Shown here: piece by piece, positions 1 through 5,983 of the stretch
Position numbering within the stretch: the stretch's first letter is position 1
How the letters are laid out: every line of letters begins with the position of its first letter
Program-made: the position numbers and the translations under genes
Source: Sulfurimonas sp.
GTDB lineage: Bacteria; Campylobacterota; Campylobacteria; Campylobacterales; Sulfurimonadaceae
Direction: 5' to 3'
Assembly (NCBI GenBank): GCA_030673275.1
Contig: DAOVJL010000064.1
Span: forward strand, 1 to 6,889
DNA: 6,889 nt
The notes under the pieces: model-generated
The model's input: the letters and a program-made list of their open reading frames with translations, nothing else
Databases searched by the model: none
What the model was told of the DNA's origin: nothing

Positions 1-1053
1 ATTGGCTCTGCTCTCATGAAACTCCGGTAAATCTTGCAGACCAGAATGATTATAAATAGCTCTATACTCTGCTTCACTTGGAAGAGAATATGTCACTCCT
101 TCTTTTTTACTCTTATACCTGCAAAATGCCTCAGCTTCAAGTGCATTTACATCAACCGGCCAGTTATCCGGCATACTGATTATCTTAGTTAAAGTTCTGT
201 ACATGTAGATGCCATTTTCTTTAACCCAAAACAGAGGATATTTGGCACCGGATGATTTTAAAAATGCTCTTCCCTCATCATCCCAATACTCTTTCGTTTC
301 ATAACCATCATCTTTTACAAACTCCATAAACTCGCCATTACTAACAAGATATTTTGAAGTTTGAAACTCTTTTACCTTCTCTTCATATACACCATATTCA
401 TTATCCCAGCCATAAAGATTATGAGATTTACTCTTTCCTAGTTGTATGTTTTGAGACTCGATATTAAACATCTCATTTTTAGGAGCATCTCCGCTATGCT
501 CACAAGCTCTAAACTTTTCAACCTCTTTTACAAACTCTATGGGCATCTGTCTGTGAAGAACCAGGGAAGTCTCTATATGAATTCTCTCATGTTCTATACC
601 CATTAATATAATCCACATGTCAGAATCCTGAGTTATCGGAAGAGTTAAAGGCATACTCATAATTAACTCGTCAACTAAATTTTTTACCTTCTCTCTATAC
701 TCTCTGACATCTTCTACTTTTGGCCAAGCATAGTTTTTAGCATCTACATCATCCCAAGCCATTTCATCTACACCTACAGCAAATATTGACTCGAAATCTG
801 GATTTATTCTCTCTTTAATAACTTTCATATTTATTAGTTTGTTTATAAAAAAAGTAGCAGTGTGTCCAAAATAAAATATCATTGGGTGGCGGGTTAGCTC
901 TGAGTATTTATAAAATACATCGTCATCTTTTAAAACATCAAAAACTGACTCATAAAGATTACAGGTATTATGAAAATACTCCATAATCTCTTTGCGTTTA
1001 ATGTCTACATTGTTGCCATCTAATGTTACAGGGTATAAACTAAGCTTACTCAA
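1..1053 (-). CDS. ovoA: 5-histidylcysteine sulfoxide synthase OvoA, N-terminal part (runs off left edge)
   Basis: OvoA is a non-haem iron enzyme that joins cysteine to histidine with oxygen to give 5-histidylcysteine sulfoxide, the first step of ovothiol synthesis. The open frame gives 351 residues and is still open at base 1. What I see: a DinB-like N-terminal domain with RHPMIFYFGHT (residues 55-65) and the iron-binding HX3HXE motif as HERIHIE (155-161). The likely iron ligands are H64, H155 and H159. GVDEMAWDD (94-102) is also typical of OvoA rather than EgtB. From about residue 214 (YGWDNEYG) an FGE-sulfatase-type domain begins. The rest of that domain, and the C-terminal methyltransferase domain usual in OvoA proteins of about 700 residues, lie outside the window. 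The start is TTG at 1053: an in-frame TGA lies six codons upstream, no other start codon lies between, and an AAAGG ribosome site precedes it. The gene diverges from pgeF. The family call is firm; the end product (ovothiol) is inferred. Confidence 0.9.
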   Translation of the reverse strand, partial: MSKLSLYPVTLDGNNVDIKRKEIMEYFHNTCNLYESVFDVLKDDDVFYKYSELTRHPMIFYFGHTATFFINKLINMKVIKERINPDFESIFAVGVDEMAWDDVDAKNYAWPKVEDVREYREKVKNLVDELIMSMPLTLPITQDSDMWIILMGIEHERIHIETSLVLHRQMPIEFVKEVEKFRACEHSGDAPKNEMFNIESQNIQLGKSKSHNLYGWDNEYGVYEEKVKEFQTSKYLVSNGEFMEFVKDDGYETKEYWDDEGRAFLKSSGAKYPLFWVKENGIYMYRTLTKIISMPDNWPVDVNALEAEAFCRYKSKKEGVTYSLPSEAEYRAIYNHSGLQDLPEFHESRAN

Positions 1054-1060
1054 TAAAAAG

Positions 1061-1065
1061 CCTTT
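1061..1065 (-). promoter_or_regulatory. Ribosome binding site supporting the TTG start of ovoA
   Basis: AAAGG on the minus strand lies 7 bases before the TTG at 1053. With the in-frame stop just upstream it fixes TTG as the start. The next in-frame ATG (codon 24) would cut into conserved N-terminal sequence. Confidence 0.6.
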
Positions 1066-1089
1066 AACTCAAATTTTGATTTTTAATTC

Positions 1090-1098
1090 TGTTATAAT
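1090..1098 (+). promoter_or_regulatory. Extended -10 promoter (TGTTATAAT) of pgeF, predicted leaderless transcript
   Basis: A perfect extended -10 element, TGnTATAAT, ends 6 bases before the pgeF ATG at 1105. T-rich stretches lie upstream (around 1074-1084) and no TTGACA-like -35 box is visible, which fits the housekeeping sigma-70 promoters known from Campylobacter and Helicobacter. A start 6-8 bases after the -10 would fall at about 1104-1106, on the start codon itself. No Shine-Dalgarno sequence precedes the ATG. Both facts point to a leaderless mRNA. This is inferred from sequence alone. Confidence 0.6.
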
Positions 1099-1099
1099 T

Positions 1100-1105
1100 A
1101 TTATA
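1100..1105 (-). promoter_or_regulatory. Possible -10 box (TATAAT) for ovoA
   Basis: On the minus strand TATAAT is read from 1105 to 1100. It would place the ovoA transcript start near 1092-1094 with a leader of about 40 bases that includes the AAAGG ribosome site. It lacks the upstream TG of the opposing promoter and lies in very AT-rich DNA, so a chance match is possible. Confidence 0.35.
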
Positions 1106-1830
1106 TGAAATTCTATCATAGTAAACTATTAAACTCCTATCCAAATTTAACACATCTCTATACAACAAAAGAGAGTGGAAATTTAGCTTTTCATGTAAAT
1201 GACAACAAACTACATGTAGAAAAAAATCATGAACTTTTAGCAAAAGAGTTAAACTACAAAAAAAATTCTCTTGTCTATATGAAACAGATTCACTCTGATA
1301 TAGTACATGTTATAACTTCCAATGATAACTTTAAAAATCCTCCAGAGTGTGATGCTTTGATAACTAACAAAAAAAACACTCCTCTTATGGTCATGGTAGC
1401 AGACTGTTCACCTATCCTTTTTTATGACGACAAACAAAAAGTTATAGCAGTAGCTCATGCGGGACGGGTTGGAGCATTTAAAAACATAGTTCAAAATGTA
1501 CTTGAGTCTTTTAAAAATAATTTTAATTCCGATGTAAAAGATATACATGTAAGCATTGGAGCAAGTATAAGAAGTTGCTGTTACGAGGTTGGCAGTGAAA
1601 TCTACGATGAAGCTAAAGAGCTGGGTTTAGAGTATGCAATACAAAAAAAAGATGATAAATTTCACCTTGATGTCACCCAAATACTAAAAAATCAACTTTT
1701 GATATGCGGGATTAAAAAAGAGAACCTTGAGATTTGTGATGAGTGTACAAAATGCAACTCTGATAAATATTTCTCATACAGAGCCGATGCAAAAACCGGA
1801 AGATTTGCAGGAGTGATGCTACTCAAGTAA
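1105..1830 (+). CDS. pgeF: Peptidoglycan editing factor PgeF (YfiH / multicopper polyphenol oxidase-type laccase-fold family)
   Basis: This 241-residue protein has the usual length and motif order of the YfiH/YlmD family. Members have been linked to removal of muropeptide precursors carrying L-serine in place of L-alanine, and to purine nucleoside cleavage; older annotations say laccase. The likely metal/catalytic residues are H63 in KQIHS, C101 in VADCSP and H118 in AVAHAG. Their spacing (38 and 17 residues) matches the family pattern. The C-terminal YFSYRADAKTGRFAG block (222-236) is also typical. A C-x2-C pair (CDEC at 211-214, followed by C217) precedes it. The common HAGWRG is HAGRVG here. 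No signal peptide is present, so it should be cytoplasmic. The ATG at 1105 keeps the whole conserved N-terminus (LTHLYTTKESG) and lies directly after a -10 box, so translation is probably leaderless. The gene holds several A7-A8 runs. The exact substrate is not readable from the sequence. Confidence 0.9.
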   Translation: MKFYHSKLLNSYPNLTHLYTTKESGNLAFHVNDNKLHVEKNHELLAKELNYKKNSLVYMKQIHSDIVHVITSNDNFKNPPECDALITNKKNTPLMVMVADCSPILFYDDKQKVIAVAHAGRVGAFKNIVQNVLESFKNNFNSDVKDIHVSIGASIRSCCYEVGSEIYDEAKELGLEYAIQKKDDKFHLDVTQILKNQLLICGIKKENLEICDECTKCNSDKYFSYRADAKTGRFAGVMLLK

Positions 1831-1870
1831 GTGTTTAATATTTTATGTTAAGTTACTTTATTAAAAACTA

Positions 1871-1877
1871 AAAGGGA
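1871..1877 (+). promoter_or_regulatory. Ribosome binding site of the LTxxQ protein gene
   Basis: AAAGGGA lies 4 bases before the ATG at 1882 and is a strong purine-rich match. The 51-bp gap after pgeF (1831-1881) shows no clear TATAAT or hairpin, so the gene may be read through from pgeF or use a weak promoter I cannot identify. Confidence 0.6.
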
Positions 1878-1881
1878 AAAA

Positions 1882-2298
1882 ATGTTAAAAAAATTCTTTG
1901 CACTAATGGTTGTTAGCTTACTAACTATGACTACACTTCACGCTGCCGGTCCAGGAGCACCATTTCTAATCATAGGTAAGATGCCGCACTATACAGGAAT
2001 ACTTAAAGCTAACTGGGAAGATAAAAATTTAAACTTGACTAAAGAGCAAAAAACAAAACTTTTAAAAGTTCGTAAAGATACTTTAAAAATTGTTTTTGGA
2101 GCAAAAAAGAAACTTGCTCCATTGGAAAAAGAGGTTGCTAATAAGATTATAGCTGGGAGCACACCAAAAGAGCTTTTAGCTATTGTAAATAAAATAGCTG
2201 AGTATAAAGTACAAGCTACAACTGCTCACCTGCAATGTATTTATGACACTCAAAAGATACTGACTAAAGAACAGTTAGACTTATTGGACGAATTATAA
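1882..2298 (+). CDS. Small secreted helical protein with two LTxxQ motifs (Spy/CpxP-like)
   Basis: This 138-residue protein starts with a clear Sec signal peptide: lysines at 3-4, a hydrophobic core at about 5-18, and probable cleavage after LHA at residue 21. The mature part of about 117 residues is lysine-rich and predicted largely helical. It carries LTKEQ twice, at 52-56 and near the C-terminus at 127-131. Two LTxxQ motifs around a helical core mark the Spy/CpxP group of periplasmic proteins, known as ATP-independent chaperones or as modulators of envelope-stress and metal-response systems. A single cysteine (C119) lies in HLQC; it could be a metal or redox site, but that is a guess. It lies 51 bp after pgeF on the same strand and converges on dxs. 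No two-component genes are adjacent, so its stimulus is unknown. The fold assignment is moderately sure; the function is inferred. Confidence 0.75.
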   Translation: MLKKFFALMVVSLLTMTTLHAAGPGAPFLIIGKMPHYTGILKANWEDKNLNLTKEQKTKLLKVRKDTLKIVFGAKKKLAPLEKEVANKIIAGSTPKELLAIVNKIAEYKVQATTAHLQCIYDTQKILTKEQLDLLDEL

Positions 2299-2324
2299 AA
2301 CGTAGAGGGTATAAACCCTCTATG
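2291..2324 (-). terminator. Intrinsic terminator of the fliFGH-dxs operon, overlapping the dxs stop codon
   Basis: A hairpin pairs 2301-2310 with 2315-2324. The inner 8 bp are perfect (TAGAGGGT with ACCCTCTA), extended by one G-U and one C-G pair, around a 4-base loop. On the minus strand the stem is followed by TTTTATAATT (2300-2291), a U-rich tail, so it should stop transcription coming from dxs. The dxs stop codon (2320-2322) lies inside the first arm. On the plus strand the hairpin follows the LTxxQ gene stop by 2 bases but has no T-tract after it, so termination in that direction would be weaker. Confidence 0.72.
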
Positions 2325-4134
2325 CCTCAACTCTCTTAGCCAACTGCTGGGGAAGAAGTCCCAAAGATTCCTCTACAAGTTTTGTGTTTCCATGAGTTAT
2401 AAAACTGTCTTCATACTCAAAACTCTCAAGTTCTACATGTAAAATCTTCTCCATAGCTAAAAACTCCAAGATGGCAGAACCAACTCCGCCCATTTTAGAA
2501 CTGTCAGAAAATACAAACCATTTTTTATGTTTAGTACTTAAATCACGAAGCATATCTTCATCAAGCGGTTTTACAAAACGGAGGTCTAATATGCTGACCT
2601 TTTTCTCCATCACTTGTGCTGTCTCGTAAGCACGACCTACTCCATTTCCGTAACCTATAAAAAGGATATCACTATCGCTTGAGCGAAGCAGTTGAGATTT
2701 TGCAAACTCAAAAGGAAGTGACTCCGGTAAGTCTGTCTGTGTAAACGAACCTCTTGGATAGCGAAGAGAACAAGGATGCTGATACTCTGCGGCAAATGCC
2801 ATAGCTTGATGAAATGACTTCTCATCTCTTGGAGCAAAAAGAGTCATATTTGGTATAGCTCTTAAAAAACTAATATCAAATACACCTTGATGAGTCTCTC
2901 CGTCTTCCCCAACTATTCCTGCACGATCTAGTGCAAAAACCACAGGTAAATCCATTAGACATGTATCATGTATAATTTGGTCATATCCGCGTTGTAAAAA
3001 TGTCGAATAGATCGTACAAAATGGTTTAAATCCCTCTTTTGCCAAAGCACTCATAGAAGTAACAGCATGCTGTTCAGCAATCGCTACATCCCAAAACCTA
3101 TCAGGATAACTCTCCATAAGCTCACTTAAGCCTGTTCCACTCGGCATTGCTGCTGTCGCACCAACTATTTTTTCATTATTTTTTGCTAAATGACAAAGAG
3201 CTTCTGCATAAATTTGAGTTGCACTTTTAGCAGAAGATTTTTTTGAACTATGCCCATTACTTAAGTCAAATGGACCAACACCGTGCCATTTTTCCTCTTT
3301 GCCCTCAGCAATATCATAACCCTTACCTTTAAGTGTTTGACAATGAACAATAACAGGTTTTTTTAAATCTTTTGCTTTTTGCAAAATATCAATAAGAGAT
3401 TCTAAATTATGCCCATCAATAGGACCAATATAATCAATTCCCATCTCTTCAAACATGATTCCCGGAGTGATAAGTTTTAAGCTCTCTTCCATTCGTTTTG
3501 CAATATATTTAGCTCCTTCACCAAAATTTTCTACAAAACTTTCTGTTTGTTTTCTAAAACTTTGATAAAATGGAGATGCCATAGCAGAACTCAAAATTCT
3601 ACTCAATGCACCAATTGGCTTCGCTATACTCATCTCATTATCATTAAGTATAATTACCATCGGATATTTTCTGTCACCAAGCTCGTTTAATGCTTCATAA
3701 ACCATACCGGCAGTCATGGAACCGTCACCAATCATAATAACCGGAACACGGGAATCTTGCTCACCCTTTAGTGATATTGCCTTGGCTGCACCAACACCTA
3801 AAGATATAGATGTAGAACTATGTCCAGCTACAAAATAATCATCTTCACTTTCACTTGGTTTTGTATATCCGCACAGACCGTTAAACTGACGAAGAGTATC
3901 AAACTCCTCCCATCTGTCAGTCAAAAGCTTATGAGCATAAGATTGATGAGACACATCAAAAATAAATGGATCTTTTTTAGAATCAAATACCTTATGCATA
4001 GCTACAATAAGTTCTGTTGCACCAAGAGTTGAACTTAAATGACCACCATTTTTACTTACAACTCGTAAAATTTCTTCTCTAATATCTTTACAAATATTTT
4101 CTAACTCTTCAATATTCTTTTGTTTTATATTCAT
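2320..4134 (-). CDS. dxs: 1-deoxy-D-xylulose-5-phosphate synthase
   Basis: Dxs condenses pyruvate with glyceraldehyde 3-phosphate, using thiamine diphosphate and Mg2+, to form 1-deoxy-D-xylulose 5-phosphate. This is the entry step of the MEP isoprenoid pathway and also feeds thiamine and pyridoxal synthesis. The 604 residues are close to the usual 610-640. Domain I shows GGHLSSTLG (30-38, with H32), AGHSSTSISLG (103-113) and the ThDP/Mg motif from GDGSMTAG (136-143) to LNDNEMS (163-169), with D137 and N166 as likely Mg ligands. Domain II shows AIAEQHAVT (351-359), where E354 should activate the cofactor, and DRAGIVGEDGETHQG (403-417, with H415). The C-terminal transketolase domain is complete. 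The ATG at 4134 lies 9 bp after fliH with no good ribosome site of its own, which suggests coupled translation. All key residues seen are present, so it should be active. It is the last gene before the terminator. Confidence 0.97.
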   Translation of the reverse strand: MNIKQKNIEELENICKDIREEILRVVSKNGGHLSSTLGATELIVAMHKVFDSKKDPFIFDVSHQSYAHKLLTDRWEEFDTLRQFNGLCGYTKPSESEDDYFVAGHSSTSISLGVGAAKAISLKGEQDSRVPVIMIGDGSMTAGMVYEALNELGDRKYPMVIILNDNEMSIAKPIGALSRILSSAMASPFYQSFRKQTESFVENFGEGAKYIAKRMEESLKLITPGIMFEEMGIDYIGPIDGHNLESLIDILQKAKDLKKPVIVHCQTLKGKGYDIAEGKEEKWHGVGPFDLSNGHSSKKSSAKSATQIYAEALCHLAKNNEKIVGATAAMPSGTGLSELMESYPDRFWDVAIAEQHAVTSMSALAKEGFKPFCTIYSTFLQRGYDQIIHDTCLMDLPVVFALDRAGIVGEDGETHQGVFDISFLRAIPNMTLFAPRDEKSFHQAMAFAAEYQHPCSLRYPRGSFTQTDLPESLPFEFAKSQLLRSSDSDILFIGYGNGVGRAYETAQVMEKKVSILDLRFVKPLDEDMLRDLSTKHKKWFVFSDSSKMGGVGSAILEFLAMEKILHVELESFEYEDSFITHGNTKLVEESLGLLPQQLAKRVEA

Positions 4135-4143
4135 TTAACTATT

Positions 4144-4938
4144 TTACTCACTTAAAGCTGCTCTTTTAACTCTCTCAAATCTTTTTGAAATCTGTGCATC
4201 AATATTTCCTGCATCACTTATAGCTATTACTCCGCCTTGATTTACTGCACTATCTGATACTATCTCTACATGTTCTAAAGAACCGATTTTTTCAGATAAA
4301 GCGCCGTGATCTTTTGGATTTACTTTAAGCGTTACTTTTGAGGCATTTTGCAACTCTTTTATTAACTCTTTTGAAAGCAGGGTTGCTATTTCAGTAGAAT
4401 TTTCATTTAACTCAACATTGACAACCTCTTTTGAGATATCTAAAGCTGCACTAATCAACTCTTTTTTTATACCTTCTAATGCACTCTCAAACTCTTTTGC
4501 AGCATTTTCAAGTTTTACCACAGAACTAGAAAACTGCTCTACTCCATTTTCCATACTGGCTTTGGCATCTTCATCTGCCTGTTTTTTACCAGCTTCAACA
4601 CCTTGGGCAAAAGATTCTTCTTTAACTGAATCCATCTCTTTTTTATGCTCTTCAGTCATACTCTCTAATTTCATTTGAAGTTTGATAAAGTTAGATGACA
4701 TGTCATCAGTTTTTTTCATAAGCGATTCAATTAAAGAGTCTTTAGAACTCTGACTCATAGCACTAGAATCAATGTCGGTATTTTCATTGGATGGCTCTTC
4801 TTCTTTTATTGTTTGCTCTACCAAAACAGATTCAACAACTTCGTCTTTAGACTCGTCAGAACTGTAAGCTAATACTTTAAAGTTATACTTATTTATATTA
4901 TGTTCTTCTATATGTTCACTATTAATTACACCTGCCAA
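4144..4938 (-). CDS. fliH: Flagellar assembly protein FliH (export ATPase partner)
   Basis: FliH binds and regulates the ATPase FliI and tethers it to the flagellar type III export gate at the C-ring. The 264-residue protein is acidic and largely helical. It has a variable N-terminus (VINSEHIEEHNINKYNFKV, 4-22, a type of opening I associate with epsilonproteobacterial FliH), a low-complexity Glu/Ser-rich stretch (about 25-70), a probable coiled coil (about 80-150) and a C-terminal FliH/HrpE-like domain (about 150-260) ending with GGVIAISDAGNIDAQISKRFERV. Only one GxxxG step is visible (G113 and G117), although many FliH proteins have longer GxxxG runs. The start is TTG at 4938, just 2 bases after the fliG stop. 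The next in-frame ATG (residue 61) would remove the conserved opening. Identity rests on the C-terminal domain and on position between fliG and dxs, as the family is poorly conserved. Confidence 0.9.
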   Translation of the reverse strand: MAGVINSEHIEEHNINKYNFKVLAYSSDESKDEVVESVLVEQTIKEEEPSNENTDIDSSAMSQSSKDSLIESLMKKTDDMSSNFIKLQMKLESMTEEHKKEMDSVKEESFAQGVEAGKKQADEDAKASMENGVEQFSSSVVKLENAAKEFESALEGIKKELISAALDISKEVVNVELNENSTEIATLLSKELIKELQNASKVTLKVNPKDHGALSEKIGSLEHVEIVSDSAVNQGGVIAISDAGNIDAQISKRFERVKRAALSE

Positions 4939-4940
4939 AA

Positions 4941-5969
4941 CTATTCCACCATCTCTTCAGTAGAAGATCCAAGCACAATTGCTCCAGCTTCAGCAAGACC
5001 GTTAACAACTTCAACAATTCTTCTTTGAGCAATTTCAACATCTTTCATCTTAACTGCACCCATAAACTGCATCTCTTCTTCAAATGCTTCTCTTGCTCTC
5101 TCAGACATGGCAGAGAAGAATTTTTCTTTAAGATCTTCAGGTGCACTTTTAAGACCCAGCATCAAGTCAGGTTTGTCCACAGATTTAAGAGTTTCAGTTA
5201 TAGCATTTTTATCTAAAGTAACAATATCTTCAAATGTAAACATCATCTCTTTAATTAGAGTTGACATCTCTTCATCTCTCTCCTCAATCTTAGCCAAAGT
5301 ATCTTTAGAGGCTTTAGCACCAAGACGGTTAAAGATATCAGCAACCGCACGAGGTCCACCAACTTCAACTTTATAAGAGGCAAGAGACTCTAATTTAGAC
5401 TCTAATACTGCTGAAACCCGTTTAATAACTGAAGGTGAAATATCCCCAAGTTTTGCCATCCTCATTGAAACTTCACTTCTCATATCATCAGGAAAAAATT
5501 GAAGCGTATCAGCAGCTTCTGTTGCATCCATATGAGCTAAAATAAGTGCAATTGTTTGAGGATGCTCATTAATAATAAAGTCTGAGAGCTGTTGAGGCTT
5601 GATTTTTGAAAGATATGCAAAATTTTGAGTTTCCTGCATACTTTTTGATAGTTTATCTAAAACTTTTTTTGCCTCTTCAGGACCCAAAGTTCTATATAAA
5701 AGCTCACGTGCATACTCTAGACCACCAGATGTAATAAACTGACCTGATTGAAAAATAGCATGAAACTCTTCAAGTATTGCAATGGCTACTGCTTTATCTA
5801 CGGTTTTATTACTTGCTATAAACTTAGAGACTTCTGTTATAGCTTCAACACTCATCGTTGTAAATACCGATGCTGTTGCTTCTTCACCCAGCTGCATTAA
5901 AAGAATAGCAATCCTTTCTCCTATACCCATTTCTTCAAATGTAGCTTGCTGTAACGGATTTAAATTCAT
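4941..5969 (-). CDS. fliG: Flagellar motor switch protein FliG
   Basis: FliG sits in the C-ring on FliF, receives torque from the MotA stator and changes position when CheY-P binds the switch. The 342 residues match the usual 330-345. Visible parts are the N-terminal FliF-binding domain (about 1-100), the middle domain with EHPQ (135-138), the GGP linker (204-206), the MFTF hinge motif (243-246) and the C-terminal torque domain. Aligning by eye with the E. coli charge positions K264, R281, D288, D289 and R297 gives K274, R291, E298, E299 and K307 at a constant offset of 10. All charges are therefore kept, with conservative swaps. The ATG at 5969 has an AGGA site 7 bases upstream and lies 14 bp after fliF. 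It ends 2 bp before the fliH start, so the three flagellar genes are tightly coupled. I see nothing damaged. Confidence 0.97.
   Translation of the reverse strand: MNLNPLQQATFEEMGIGERIAILLMQLGEEATASVFTTMSVEAITEVSKFIASNKTVDKAVAIAILEEFHAIFQSGQFITSGGLEYARELLYRTLGPEEAKKVLDKLSKSMQETQNFAYLSKIKPQQLSDFIINEHPQTIALILAHMDATEAADTLQFFPDDMRSEVSMRMAKLGDISPSVIKRVSAVLESKLESLASYKVEVGGPRAVADIFNRLGAKASKDTLAKIEERDEEMSTLIKEMMFTFEDIVTLDKNAITETLKSVDKPDLMLGLKSAPEDLKEKFFSAMSERAREAFEEEMQFMGAVKMKDVEIAQRRIVEVVNGLAEAGAIVLGSSTEEMVE
4944..4950 (-). promoter_or_regulatory. Weak ribosome binding site for the TTG start of fliH
   Basis: GGTGGAA at the very end of fliG lies 5 bases before the TTG at 4938. The match is only moderate, so re-initiation by ribosomes ending fliG, whose stop codon is 2 bases from the TTG, is likely to help. 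Confidence 0.4.
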
Positions 5970-5976
5970 ATTTTCA

Positions 5977-5980
5977 TCCT
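5977..5980 (-). promoter_or_regulatory. Ribosome binding site of fliG
   Basis: AGGA lies 7 bases before the ATG at 5969. A second overlapping AGGAT-like copy coincides with the fliF stop codon (5984-5986), so end of fliF and start of fliG signals are packed together. Confidence 0.6.
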
Positions 5981-5983
5981 ATC

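Noticed and set aside
1831..1881. Promoter or terminator between pgeF and the LTxxQ gene
   Set aside because: The gap is AT-rich with TAATAT-like strings, but I see no good -10 match and no hairpin with a T-tract.
2655..2837. Second minus-strand frame of 60 codons inside dxs
   Set aside because: It is an out-of-frame reading of the dxs C-terminal domain.
3820..4032. Open frame of 70 codons on the plus strand inside dxs
   Set aside because: It is antisense to a fully conserved ThDP domain of dxs, its translation resembles no family, and it has no ribosome site I can support.
4418..4678. Plus-strand open frame of 86 codons inside fliH
   Set aside because: It is a Ser/Phe-rich antisense shadow of the Glu/Lys-rich coiled-coil coding sequence.
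5025..5376. Two overlapping plus-strand open frames inside fliG
   Set aside because: Both lie opposite conserved FliG domains and look like composition-driven shadows.
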